The position numbers were made by a program, and so were the translations under genes. From contig NZ_CP017479.1 of the NCBI RefSeq assembly GCF_001761465.1, positions 1 to 64,000 on the forward strand: a stretch of 64,000 nt of DNA, in the 5' to 3' direction. Of the stretch, positions 18,427-26,933 are shown in pieces. Position 1 is the stretch's first letter; every line of letters begins with the position of its first letter. The notes beneath the pieces were generated by a model. It was not told where the DNA came from, searched no databases, and was given only the letters and a program-made list of their open reading frames with translations. The stretch is from Flavobacterium gilvum. Lineage in GTDB: Bacteria; Bacteroidota; Bacteroidia; Flavobacteriales; Flavobacteriaceae.

Positions 18427-18999
18427 TTACTCTTCTATTTGCAAAGGCTGATTCTCAATTCGCAAAGGACCCGATGACAACAAATGCTGGTTGTCAATTC
18501 TATGGGTTAATGAAGCCTGCTGACGGATATAAGCCATTTTTATGGCTGCAATAGCCGCTTCGGTCCCTTTGTTTCCGTGAATACCGCCGCTTCTGTCGAT
18601 GGACTGCTGCATTGTATTGTCTGTCAACACACAAAAGATAACCGGAATATCCGTTTGAACATTCAAATCTTTAATTCCTTGGGTTACACCTTCGCACACA
18701 AAATCAAAATGTTTTGTTTGCCCCTGAATCACACATCCAATAGCAATAACAGCATCTACGTTTTGTGTCTGCAACATTTTTTTGGAACCATAAATCAGCT
18801 CAAAACTTCCGGGAACGTTCCAACGGATGATGTTATGAGGAGCCACTTCATTGTCCAACAATGCCGTCAATGCACCATTATAAAGACCTTCGGTGATAGT
18901 ATCATTCCATTCTGAAACAACAATCCCAAAGCGAAAATCTTTCGCGTTTGGGATTGTGTTTTTATCGTAATCCGATAAATTTTTATTTTCGGTAGCCAT
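18427..18999 (-). CDS. ribH: 6,7-dimethyl-8-ribityllumazine synthase
   Basis: 190 aa, longer than the usual 155-160 because of about 25 extra C-terminal residues. Motifs are FGIVVSEWN near the N-terminus, VPGSFELIYGSKKM, AIGCVIQGQTKHFDFV with the catalytic histidine, and GGIHGNKGTEAA for phosphate binding. It condenses 5-amino-6-ribitylaminouracil with 3,4-dihydroxybutanone phosphate in the penultimate step of riboflavin synthesis and forms icosahedral or pentameric shells. No other rib genes or FMN riboswitch are nearby. The tail rich in Q and H is unlike the conserved core. Confidence 0.96.
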   Translation of the reverse strand: MATENKNLSDYDKNTIPNAKDFRFGIVVSEWNDTITEGLYNGALTALLDNEVAPHNIIRWNVPGSFELIYGSKKMLQTQNVDAVIAIGCVIQGQTKHFDFVCEGVTQGIKDLNVQTDIPVIFCVLTDNTMQQSIDRSGGIHGNKGTEAAIAAIKMAYIRQQASLTHRIDNQHLLSSGPLRIENQPLQIEE

Positions 19000-19103
19000 T
19001 TAATTTTAGATTTTAGAATTTAGAACTTAGATTTCAGATATTAAAGTTAGACTTTTGAAATCAAAAATCAACAATCTTAAATCAACAATCTTAAATCTTT
19101 TTA
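19000..19103. repeat. Low-complexity AATCTTAAATC/TTTAGA words between ribH and TPR gene
   Basis: Repeated words such as TTTAGATTTTAGAATTTAGA and a tandem ACAATCTTAAATCA fill the gap. Similar words occur at 6680-6722, 20293-20372 and 39190-39240. They look like degenerate dispersed filler rather than coding sequence. Confidence 0.6.
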
Positions 19104-19880
19104 CTATTGTGCCAAACCAATCAAACCATCAACTGTTGCAGCTTCTGGTGAGTTTTCATAATTTTCTTTAATATCAGTAAAATACTTCAAGGCATCTGCT
19201 TTATTTCCTAAAGCCAAAGCAACTTTACCGGCTTTCATCAAGAAACGTGGCGTTGTAAAATCATTTTTACTGGCCTCAGACGCTTTAATGTAATTTTCCA
19301 AAGCTTCTTTAGGTTGTTTTTTCTGAGAATAAGCATCTCCGATAGCTCCTTTTGCCAAAGCGCTCAACATCACATCAGTCGAACTGAATTTACCCAAATA
19401 ACTGATAGCCTCATCATATTTACCAGTATTCAAATAAGCAATTCCTGCATAATAGTTAGCCAAATTCCCAGCTGCAGTCCCTGAATATTCATCAGCGATT
19501 TTCACAAATCCAAATTTACCTTCAGATCCATTCAATGCCAATTTGTACAAAGAATCACTAGCAACGCCATTTGTCGCTTTTTCAAAATTAGACTGAGCAA
19601 CAAACATTTCACTTGCAGCATCCTCTTCTTTAGGATTAGCAATAAATTTTTGATAAGCAAAATAACCAACAGTTACCAATGTGATTGCACCAACAACCCC
19701 GATAATAATTTTTTGATTCTTAGCAACCCAGTCTTCTGTTTTAGAAGCCGTTTCGTCTAGTTTCGAAAAAACCTCAGCCGTAGCGCTGTCTTTTTCATCA
19801 ATCATTACATTTTCAACTGCATCGTCTTTTACTTCCTTTTCTTTTGGTGCTTTATATCCTCTTTTACTGTAAGTAGCCAT
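19104..19880 (-). CDS. Membrane-anchored TPR protein, YfgM-like
   Basis: 258 aa. A charged cytoplasmic N-terminus (about 1-57) is followed by a single membrane helix (IIIGVVGAITLVTVGYFAYQKFI, about 58-80) and a periplasmic series of TPR-like helices (for example GNLANYYAGIAYLNTGKYDEAISYL). This is the layout of YfgM-type proteins that associate with the Sec translocon or envelope chaperones. It is upstream of ribH on the same strand. The relation to YfgM is by architecture only. Confidence 0.8.
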   Translation of the reverse strand: MATYSKRGYKAPKEKEVKDDAVENVMIDEKDSATAEVFSKLDETASKTEDWVAKNQKIIIGVVGAITLVTVGYFAYQKFIANPKEEDAASEMFVAQSNFEKATNGVASDSLYKLALNGSEGKFGFVKIADEYSGTAAGNLANYYAGIAYLNTGKYDEAISYLGKFSSTDVMLSALAKGAIGDAYSQKKQPKEALENYIKASEASKNDFTTPRFLMKAGKVALALGNKADALKYFTDIKENYENSPEAATVDGLIGLAQ

Positions 19881-20023
19881 TTAAAATTTTAATTTAGTGA
19901 ACGGCAAAAATAAAATTTTTATTGTTATGCACGTAAAAAAATTTGATTTTATCTTAATTTTTAGAAAAAAATATTCTCATCACAATTTCATCCCAAAAAA
20001 CCACACACAATATCTCAATAATT

Positions 20024-20287
20024 TGGGCGTGCCCCCGTTGCACAAAGGGGCCAATCAACTGTTGCGTTTATACGCCCCTTTGCACAACGGGGTCGGGCTA
20101 TCCGCGCTACTTTGGTAGCTTGCTCCTATCCCTCACGCACAATGTCATTAAGTTAAGCGTTTTTTATGTCATTTCGACGAAGGAGAAATCACATAACGTG
20201 AGTCACTAGTGAGATTCCTCGTACCTCGGAATGACAAAACGATGGTTTTATATCCTTAACTTAATGACATTGCCCTCACGCAAGCGA
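20024..20287. repeat. Compound nested palindromic repeat, copy B
   Basis: Outer layer: GGGCGTGCC, a hairpin with CCCCGTTGCACAAAGGGG-type arms, GTCGGGCTATCCGCG, small hairpin GCTAC/GTAGC, CTTGCTCCTA and CCCTCACGCA. Middle layer: the same perfect 18-bp inverted repeats as copy A (20140-20157 and 20255-20272) with the same 10-bp flanking repeats (20130-20139 and 20273-20282). Inner layer: a palindrome of the TGTCATTTCGACGAAGGAG / CTCGTACCTCGGAATGACA type, unlike copy A. Confidence 0.92.
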
Positions 20288-20385
20288 ACAAAAAAGACTT
20301 TAGATTTAAGAAGTTAAAAATAATTTGGTTAAATCTTAAATCAAAAAACGCTAATCGAAAATCTTAAATCAGATCCCTATCTTAT

Positions 20386-20415
20386 TATATCAATATTTTT
20401 CAATAATTTGCACCC
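20386..20415 (+). promoter_or_regulatory. Promoter-like block upstream of the amidase gene (shared with recF)
   Basis: The 30 bases contain ATTTTTCAATAATTTGCA and match 21444-21473 at 28 of 30 positions. TAATTTGC resembles a -7 box with one base fewer in the spacer. It is 85 bases before the amidase start. Confidence 0.55.
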
Positions 20416-20500
20416 AACAACACCGATTTGTAATCTTTTACAAATCAAACACTCCCCACACAAAACCCCAAGTATTTTAATTCATTAAATTGACGATTAG

Positions 20501-21268
20501 ATGAACTTATCAAAAAAAATGAAAATTGCATTCACTTTTTTAACAATGCTTTTTATGGCTACTGTTTATGGGCAATCCAAAAATTTCACGGTTACACTCG
20601 ATGCTGGTCACGGCGGAAAAGATGAAGGAGCCAAATATTTTGGCAACAAAGAAAAGAACCTAACTCTCGCAGTTGCACTGAAAGTTGGCAAAATATTAGA
20701 GAAAAATTCAAATATCAATTTAGTATATACCCGAAAAACCGACGAATTTATTGAACTTAGAAAAAGAGCAAAAATTGCCAATCACGCCAATTCAAATTTA
20801 TTCATTTCGATTCATTGTAATGCAAATAAGAATCTCACAGGAAATGGAAGCGAGACCTATGTAATGGGAATGTCCAGAGCAAATATGAATTTAGAAGTTT
20901 CAAAAACAGAAAACTCCGTAATCTTTCTCGAAGACAATTATCAGAAATCCTACAAAGGTTTTGACCCAAACAAACCCGAAACATTAATAGGATTACAAAT
21001 CCTGCAGGAAAGCAATCTAACGAGCAGTATTGATCTTGCGAAAAAAATACAGAATAACTTTTCAAATTCCAACGCCATAAAATCGAGAGGAATCAAACAA
21101 GAGCCGCTGTGGGTTCTGGACGCTACCACAATGCCCGGAGTTTTAATCGAAATAGGTTTTATTTCCAACAAAAATGATGTAAGTGTACTAGAATCTGAAA
21201 AAGGACAAAACGACATTGCCTCAGCAATTGCAAAAGCTATCATAAGTTACAAAAAGGAAAATTTTTGA
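20501..21268 (+). CDS. N-acetylmuramoyl-L-alanine amidase, Amidase_3 type
   Basis: 255 aa. A signal peptide (ending near VYGQS) precedes a zinc amidase domain: LDAGHGGKDEGA with the first metal histidine, KEKNLTLAVAL with the glutamate, ISIHCNA with the second histidine, and VLIEIGFISN with the catalytic glutamate. It cleaves the bond between N-acetylmuramic acid and the stem peptide in the periplasm, usually for daughter-cell separation. An alternative start is the methionine at 20519. It is monocistronic, followed by a palindrome (21316-21412). Confidence 0.93.
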   Translation: MNLSKKMKIAFTFLTMLFMATVYGQSKNFTVTLDAGHGGKDEGAKYFGNKEKNLTLAVALKVGKILEKNSNINLVYTRKTDEFIELRKRAKIANHANSNLFISIHCNANKNLTGNGSETYVMGMSRANMNLEVSKTENSVIFLEDNYQKSYKGFDPNKPETLIGLQILQESNLTSSIDLAKKIQNNFSNSNAIKSRGIKQEPLWVLDATTMPGVLIEIGFISNKNDVSVLESEKGQNDIASAIAKAIISYKKENF

Positions 21269-21315
21269 GATAACAGCTGAAACTTTCCTATTTAAACAAG
21301 ACTCATAATATTATC

Positions 21316-21412
21316 CTCAACGGTTGAAACCGTTGGCTATACCATAATTAAAAATAAAAACGCTATTGAAGTTTTGACTTTAGTTTGCCATAGTCCGTGA
21401 TTTCAACCGTCG
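21316..21412. repeat. Imperfect palindrome with CAACGGTT-GA-AACCGTTG
   Basis: A perfect 8-bp-arm palindrome (21318-21335) is the left end of a larger imperfect inverted repeat whose right end contains TTTCAACCG (21401-21409). It lies between the amidase gene and recF and may act as a terminator or be a dispersed repeat. Confidence 0.65.
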
Positions 21413-21443
21413 GAAACTTTTTTAAATTCATTTCCCTTCCTTA

Positions 21444-21473
21444 TATATCGATATTTTTCAATAATTTGCAGCC
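21444..21473 (+). promoter_or_regulatory. Promoter-like block upstream of recF (shared with amidase gene)
   Basis: Second copy of the block at 20386-20415, with two differences in 30 bases, lying 57 bases before recF. Confidence 0.55.
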
Positions 21474-21530
21474 GCTTAAAAACCACCCAGAAAAAGGTTT
21501 CGAAGCCAACAATTCCAGCAAGACATTCAG

Positions 21531-22610
21531 ATGCATTTAAAGAAAATATCCTTATTCAATTACAAAAATTTCTCCGAAGCCAATTTCGAATTTGACAGCA
21601 AAATCAATTGTTTCGTTGGCAAAAACGGCATCGGAAAAACCAATGTATTGGATGCGATCTATCATTTGTCGTATGGAAAAAGTTATTTCAATCCGCTTGC
21701 TGTTCAAAACATCAAACACGGCGAAGAATTTTTCGTAATTGATGCCGAATTCGAAAAAAACGACAGAACCGAACAAATCGTTTGCAGTCTCAAAAAAGGT
21801 CAAAAAAAAATCCTGAAACGCAACGGAAAAGCCTACGATAAATTCTCAGACCATATCGGATTTATTCCGTTGGTCATTATCTCGCCAGCCGACACGGATT
21901 TAATTGTAGAAGGCAGCGAAACCAGAAGAAAATTTATGGACAGCGTGATTTCCCAATTGGACTCACAATATTTACAGCAACTCATTCAGTACCAAAAAAT
22001 CATGAGTCAGCGCAACGCATTGCTAAAGTATTTTGCGCTGAACCACACTTATGATAACGATACCTTATCTATATATAATGAGCAGTTAACCGAATTTGGT
22101 CAATACATTTTTGAAAAAAGAAAAGCTTTCGTTGCAGAATTCATTCCTATTTTCAACTTTCACCACCACAACATTACCGGTTCGCAAGAATCTGTTCAGT
22201 TGATTTATGAAAGCCATTTATTCGAAAATGAATTATTGACGCTCTTACGGGAAAGCATCAACAAAGACCGTATCCTGCAATACACCAGCATGGGAATTCA
22301 TAAAGACGATCTTTCCTTTGAAATAGACAATTATCCAATTAAAAAATTTGGTTCACAAGGTCAGCAAAAATCCTTCTTAATAGCGCTGAAACTAGCTCAA
22401 TTCGAATTCCTAAAAAAACAAAGCGGAGTAAAACCCATTCTGCTTTTTGATGACATCTTCGATAAACTGGACGAAAACCGCGTTTCCAAAATTATCGAAA
22501 TGGTCAACAACGACACTTTTGGGCAGCTTTTTATATCAGACACGCACCCCGAACGCACGGAAACAATCGTAAAATCGACATTGCAGAGTTACACGATTTT
22601 CAATTTGTGA
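21531..22610 (+). CDS. recF: DNA replication and repair protein RecF
   Basis: 359 aa, normal length. SMC-like ATPase motifs are Walker [10 protein letters not shown] (about 30-38), the ABC signature region [18 protein letters not shown], and Walker [14 protein letters not shown] near the C-terminus. RecF acts with RecO and RecR to load RecA at gaps and stalled forks. Unlike in many bacteria it is not next to dnaN or gyrB. It appears to be transcribed alone. Confidence 0.96.
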   Translation: MHLKKISLFNYKNFSEANFEFDSKINCFVGKNGIGKTNVLDAIYHLSYGKSYFNPLAVQNIKHGEEFFVIDAEFEKNDRTEQIVCSLKKGQKKILKRNGKAYDKFSDHIGFIPLVIISPADTDLIVEGSETRRKFMDSVISQLDSQYLQQLIQYQKIMSQRNALLKYFALNHTYDNDTLSIYNEQLTEFGQYIFEKRKAFVAEFIPIFNFHHHNITGSQESVQLIYESHLFENELLTLLRESINKDRILQYTSMGIHKDDLSFEIDNYPIKKFGSQGQQKSFLIALKLAQFEFLKKQSGVKPILLFDDIFDKLDENRVSKIIEMVNNDTFGQLFISDTHPERTETIVKSTLQSYTIFNL

Positions 22611-22682
22611 TTTAAGATTACTTAAAGATTCAAAAAGGCAAAAAATGCGTAATTTTACACAAATTATAATAATAACGTCCCA

Positions 22683-23411
22683 ATGAAAATTAATTATTTC
22701 TATTTACTTGCCATCTGCTTAATTGTATTTTCCGGCAAAGGACAAACGTCGCCTCCTTTATACTGCGACGTAAAAGCATCACAAACCGTTAAAACAATTG
22801 ATGTTGCCTCCTATTCAGAAAAAATAAAAGCAACTCCAAATGCTCAAATTCTAGATGTTCGCACACCCGAAGAATATGCATCGGGACATATCGAAAACTC
22901 AGATAATGTAAATTTCCTCAGTGATAGCTTTGTCTTAAGAACCGACAAATACGACAAAACAAAACCCGTTTTTGTGTATTGCAAAAGTGGCGGAAGGAGT
23001 GCTAAAGCGGCTGATAAATTAGCCGAATTGGGCTTTACAACCATCTATAATCTCGACGGAGGAATGCTAAAATGGGAAGCTGCAGGGTTGGCAAAACCAG
23101 ACACCAAAATCATAGGTATTTGCAGTCAGGAATATTCCGAATTATTAAATACCGACAAAGAAGTACTGATAAGCTTTTACGCACCTTGGTGTGCTCCCTG
23201 CAAAAAAATGGAGCCTTATATACTGAAAATGCAAAAAGAGATGAATAACAAAGTGGTCATCATCCGATTAAATGCCGACGAAAACAAAACGATTATGCAG
23301 GAACTAAAAATCAGCGAACTGCCTACTTTGGTTTTGTATAAAAACAAAGCAATTACATGGCAAAAATCTGGATTCGTCAGTGAAGAAGATTTAAAAACCC
23401 AATTACAATAA
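22683..23411 (+). CDS. Exported rhodanese-thioredoxin fusion protein
   Basis: 242 aa. A signal peptide (MKINYFYLLAICLIVFSGKGQ) is followed by a rhodanese domain (about 35-135) with LDVRTPEEYASGHI and the active loop CKSGGRS, then a thioredoxin domain (about 140-242) with FYAPWCAPCKKM and a cis-proline LPTLVLY. Both catalytic cysteines are present, so both domains look active. The likely site is the periplasm, with sulfur transfer coupled to dithiol reduction as a reasonable guess. DUF2461 follows after 8 bases. Confidence 0.88.
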   Translation: MKINYFYLLAICLIVFSGKGQTSPPLYCDVKASQTVKTIDVASYSEKIKATPNAQILDVRTPEEYASGHIENSDNVNFLSDSFVLRTDKYDKTKPVFVYCKSGGRSAKAADKLAELGFTTIYNLDGGMLKWEAAGLAKPDTKIIGICSQEYSELLNTDKEVLISFYAPWCAPCKKMEPYILKMQKEMNNKVVIIRLNADENKTIMQELKISELPTLVLYKNKAITWQKSGFVSEEDLKTQLQ

Positions 23412-23419
23412 TCTGGCCT

Positions 23420-24088
23420 ATGCTCTCAAAAGACACGCTGCAATTTCTCGAAGACTTAAAAGCCAATAACAATCGTGATTGGTTTCTCGAAAACAAAAAA
23501 CGTTACGAAGCTGTAAAAAAAGACTACCATCAACTAGTGGGTTCTTTACTCGACACACTGAAACCGCTTGATTCCTCATTGGAAATGATGGAGGTCAAAA
23601 ATTGTGTTTTCAGAATCAATCGTGACATTCGATTTTCCAAAGACAAATCACCTTATAAAACCAATTTAGGAATTTGGATTTCTCCGGGCTCCAAACACAT
23701 TGAGGCTCCGGGTTATTATCTTCATATCGAAAACGAAAACTGTTTTGTTGGAGGCGGATTGTATTGTCCGCAACCGGATCAGCTTCAAAAAATCAGAAAA
23801 GAAATTCACTTTTTCTATGATGATTTGGTCGAAATTCTTAACGATAAAAAGTTCAAATCCATTTACGAAAGTTTAAGCAGGGACGAAAATTCAACCCTGA
23901 AAAATCCACCAAAAGGATACGATAAAGAAGACCCAGCTATTGAATTCTTGAAACTAAAAAGTTTTACTGCTATTCAAAAATTTGACACAAAACTGGCAAC
24001 CCAAAAAGATTTTGTCTCGATAATCGCCGAAAAAATGATTGCCTTAAAACCATTTAATAATTTTATCGACAGAGCATTATCAGAATAA
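23420..24088 (+). CDS. DUF2461 (TIGR02453) family protein
   Basis: 222 aa. Family features are LEDLKANNNRDWFLENKKRYE at the N-terminus, RINRDIRFSKDKSPYKTNLGIW in the middle, and GYYLHIE...VGGGLY. The family is widespread and conserved, with no function I can name. It lies between the rhodanese-thioredoxin gene and murB, all on the plus strand with short gaps, suggesting an operon. Confidence 0.88.
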   Translation: MLSKDTLQFLEDLKANNNRDWFLENKKRYEAVKKDYHQLVGSLLDTLKPLDSSLEMMEVKNCVFRINRDIRFSKDKSPYKTNLGIWISPGSKHIEAPGYYLHIENENCFVGGGLYCPQPDQLQKIRKEIHFFYDDLVEILNDKKFKSIYESLSRDENSTLKNPPKGYDKEDPAIEFLKLKSFTAIQKFDTKLATQKDFVSIIAEKMIALKPFNNFIDRALSE

Positions 24089-24126
24089 TTTCAAAGCCAA
24101 ACACTACTCATTAATTACAATTCCTT

Positions 24127-25140
24127 ATGGAGATTTTGCATCATTTTTCTTTAAAAAACTACAACACTTTTGGCATTGAAGCCAAAGCCGAACAATTTGT
24201 CGCCGTCCACAGTGTAGCCGAATTAAAAAGCATTTTGGAACAAAATAAAAATCAAAAAAAATTCATCCTTGGCGGAGGGAGCAATATGCTTTTGACAAAA
24301 GATATCGAAGCGCTAGTAATCCATATTGATTTAAAAGGAAAAAAAATACTCAAAGAAGATGCCGATTATGTTTGGGTTGAAAGCCAAGCTGGCGAAAACT
24401 GGCATGAATTTGTGCTTTGGGCCATTGACCAAAACTTTGGCGGAATCGAAAATATGTCGCTTATTCCCGGTAATGTTGGTACAACACCCGTACAAAACAT
24501 TGGCGCTTATGGAGTCGAAATGAAAGACACTTTTGTTTCCTGCGAAGCTATCAATATCGAGAGTCAGGAAATGAGAACTTTCACTAAAGAAGAATGTAAT
24601 TTTGGATACCGAGAAAGTATTTTCAAAAACGAGGTCAAAGACCAATACATCATCACTTCTGCTGTTTTCAAACTAACGAAACAGAACCATAAAATAAACA
24701 CTTCCTACGGAGACATTCTTGCTGAATTGACAAAAAACAACATCACAACTCCCACTCTAAAAGACGTGAGCAATGCCGTGATTGCTATTCGAAAAAGCAA
24801 ATTACCCGATCCTGCAGAATTGGGAAACAGCGGTAGTTTTTTTAAAAACCCGATACTTTTAAAAACTGATTTTGAGAAAATCCACCAAAATTTCCCCGAA
24901 ATGAGATTCTTTGACATTTCAGCAACCGAAGTCAAAGTTCCTGCAGGTTGGCTGATTGAACAAGCCGGATTAAAAGGAAAACGTTTTGGCGATGCCGGAA
25001 TCCATAAAAACCAAGCATTAGTTTTAGTGAATTATGGTGGAGCTACAGGACAGGAAATTCTAGAAGTTTCCAAAACAGTACAGGATACGGTGTTCAATAC
25101 GTTTGGCATCCATATTGAGGCAGAAGTTAACATCATATAG
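24127..25140 (+). CDS. murB: UDP-N-acetylenolpyruvoylglucosamine reductase
   Basis: 337 aa, type I MurB length. The FAD-binding part shows NTFGIEAKA, LGGGSNMLL and NVGTTPVQNIGAYG; the C-terminal domain has NSGSFFKNP with the catalytic serine and a late glutamate near GIHIEAE. It reduces UDP-GlcNAc-enolpyruvate to UDP-MurNAc with NADPH in the cytoplasmic stage of peptidoglycan synthesis. The adjacent genes are not in that pathway. Confidence 0.97.
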   Translation: MEILHHFSLKNYNTFGIEAKAEQFVAVHSVAELKSILEQNKNQKKFILGGGSNMLLTKDIEALVIHIDLKGKKILKEDADYVWVESQAGENWHEFVLWAIDQNFGGIENMSLIPGNVGTTPVQNIGAYGVEMKDTFVSCEAINIESQEMRTFTKEECNFGYRESIFKNEVKDQYIITSAVFKLTKQNHKINTSYGDILAELTKNNITTPTLKDVSNAVIAIRKSKLPDPAELGNSGSFFKNPILLKTDFEKIHQNFPEMRFFDISATEVKVPAGWLIEQAGLKGKRFGDAGIHKNQALVLVNYGGATGQEILEVSKTVQDTVFNTFGIHIEAEVNII

Positions 25141-25245
25141 ATTATAGAATTCCGATTGCAGAGCAAAAATTGAAAATAGCAGAAAAGAAATATCCAAATA
25201 AAAAAAGTAATTGCTTATTTACATAAATAATTTTCAATTGTTAAT

Positions 25246-25253
25246 TACCTTTG
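25246..25253 (+). promoter_or_regulatory. Putative -7 box (TACCTTTG) of the glycosyltransferase-sigma operon
   Basis: TACCTTTG followed by C matches the TAnnTTTG consensus, 29 bases before the glycosyltransferase start. No clear -33 box. Confidence 0.45.
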
Positions 25254-25281
25254 CAATCGTTTTTAAAAGCCAAAAAAATAC

Positions 25282-26391
25282 ATGATGCTAACCTTTACTT
25301 TATACTTTTTTATTGCAATAATTGTCATTCAACTTTTTTATTATCTCGTTGTTTTTACAAAATTTTCTTTTGCCAGAACACAAGAAATTGAAGCGAAAAA
25401 CATACCAATTTCCGTAATAGTTTGTGCCAAAAACGAAGAAGAAAACGTAATAAAATACATTCCTTTATTAGCTGAACAAAATTATCCGGACTTTGAAATT
25501 GTTTTGATTGACGATGCTTCCAGAGACAATACCCTGGAGATTTTTGAAGAATTTGAAAAACAATATCCAAATATTCGTTTGGTAAAAGTAAAAAACAATG
25601 AGGCTTTTTGGGGAAACAAAAAATATGCATTAACACTGGGAATTAAGGCTGCCAGAAAAGAACACCTTTTATTTATCGATGCCGACTGCTATCCTACTTC
25701 CAAAGATTGGATAACCGCCATGAGTTCTCGATTTACAAGACAAAGAACTATCATTTTGGGATATGGAGCTTATGAAAAAGCAGGTAATTCCTTTTTGAAT
25801 AAAATAATCCGATACGAAACCTTACTTACCGCCATCCAATATTTTTCCTGGGCAAAAATTGGCAAACCTTATATGGGTGTTGGCCGTAATTTAGCATACA
25901 AAAAAGAAGAGTTTTTCAAAGTAAACGGTTTTATAGACCATATTCAGATTCGTTCTGGCGACGATGACTTATTCATTAACCAGGCAGCAAATTCAGACAA
26001 TATCACTATCAGTTACAGCCCTGAAAGCTTCACTTACTCGGCTCCAAAATCGACTTTTAAAGATTGGTTTATCCAAAAAAGAAGACACGTTGCCACGGCC
26101 AAACATTACAAAGCTTTTGATAAAATACAATTAGGACTCTTTTTCAGCTCACAATTATTGTTTTTATTATTGCCAATTCCACTACTTATTTTTCAATTCC
26201 AATGGATTTTGGTTCTGAGCCTTATTGGGTTCCGATACTTGGTAACTTGGATTGTTGCCGGGTTTGCTGCCGGAAAATTAAAAGAAAAAGATGTGATGTA
26301 TTGGTATCCTATTATAGAAATTATACTTATATTCACTCAAATTAATGTTTTTATAACCAACATCTTTTCAAAACCTGCACATTGGAAATAA
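25282..26391 (+). CDS. Membrane glycosyltransferase, family 2
   Basis: 369 aa. An N-terminal membrane helix (about 2-28) is followed by a GT-A domain with LIDDASRDNT, the metal-binding DADCYP, and GDDDLFINQ, then QKRRH, the acceptor-side motif of processive family-2 enzymes, and two or three C-terminal helices (about 285-350). It transfers a sugar from a nucleotide donor, probably to an envelope glycan or lipid. The ECF sigma gene starts inside its last codons, so the two are coupled. Confidence 0.9.
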   Translation: MMLTFTLYFFIAIIVIQLFYYLVVFTKFSFARTQEIEAKNIPISVIVCAKNEEENVIKYIPLLAEQNYPDFEIVLIDDASRDNTLEIFEEFEKQYPNIRLVKVKNNEAFWGNKKYALTLGIKAARKEHLLFIDADCYPTSKDWITAMSSRFTRQRTIILGYGAYEKAGNSFLNKIIRYETLLTAIQYFSWAKIGKPYMGVGRNLAYKKEEFFKVNGFIDHIQIRSGDDDLFINQAANSDNITISYSPESFTYSAPKSTFKDWFIQKRRHVATAKHYKAFDKIQLGLFFSSQLLFLLLPIPLLIFQFQWILVLSLIGFRYLVTWIVAGFAAGKLKEKDVMYWYPIIEIILIFTQINVFITNIFSKPAHWK

Positions 26392-26933
26392 ACAAACAAA
26401 TAGAAAAAGCAAAAAAAGGAAATCAAGTAGCCTTTACCTTTCTATTGGATTATTATTGGAATGAAGTGTACGGCTTCATGCTAAAACGAACCGAGAACGA
26501 AACTATCGCCGAAGACATAACCATTGAAACTTTTTCTAAAGCATTTGATAAAATAGCCTCGTACAACCCAGAATATCAATTCAATACCTGGCTGATTTCC
26601 ATTGCAAAAAATGTACATATTGATTTAATTCGCAAAAAAAAATCAAGCCTTTTCATCGAAATAACTGATGAACAGGATCAAACTGCGTATAATGTTGCCG
26701 ATACAACCCCATCGGCAGAGGATGTTTTGATTACAGAGCAAAATCTTTCGCAACTATTACAATTTATAAAGGAATTAAAACCTCATTACCAAGAAGTTAT
26801 TCAGTTACGTTATTTCCAAGAGATGAGTTATCAGGAAATTGCCAATAAAATAGACGAACCTTTGAGCAACGTAAAAATAAAATTACTTCGTGCCAAAAAA
26901 TTGCTTTCGGAAATCATCCAAAACAGACGATAA
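26382..26933 (+). CDS. RNA polymerase ECF sigma factor, sigma-70 family
   Basis: 183 aa. The TTG start at 26382 overlaps the glycosyltransferase gene by 10 bases; it is preferred because MEINKQIEKAKKGNQVAF is the normal N-terminus of region 2 and the next methionine would remove it. Region 2 includes ETFSKAFDKIASYNPEYQFNTWL, and region 4 includes LRYFQEMSYQEIANK and PLSNVKIKLLRAKK. No anti-sigma factor follows; instead there is a 580-bp non-coding region. Target genes unknown. Confidence 0.92.
   Translation: MEINKQIEKAKKGNQVAFTFLLDYYWNEVYGFMLKRTENETIAEDITIETFSKAFDKIASYNPEYQFNTWLISIAKNVHIDLIRKKKSSLFIEITDEQDQTAYNVADTTPSAEDVLITEQNLSQLLQFIKELKPHYQEVIQLRYFQEMSYQEIANKIDEPLSNVKIKLLRAKKLLSEIIQNRR

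Larger units (their letters stand above)
19881..20500. other. 620-bp intergenic region with compound repeat and promoter-like block
   Basis: No gene. It holds repeat copy B (20024-20287), low-complexity AATCTTAAATC words (about 20293-20372) and the block at 20386-20415 that recurs upstream of recF. Confidence 0.75.

Noticed and set aside
19897..20118. 73-codon open frame on the plus strand
   Set aside because: It crosses the hairpin of compound repeat B and has no coding features.
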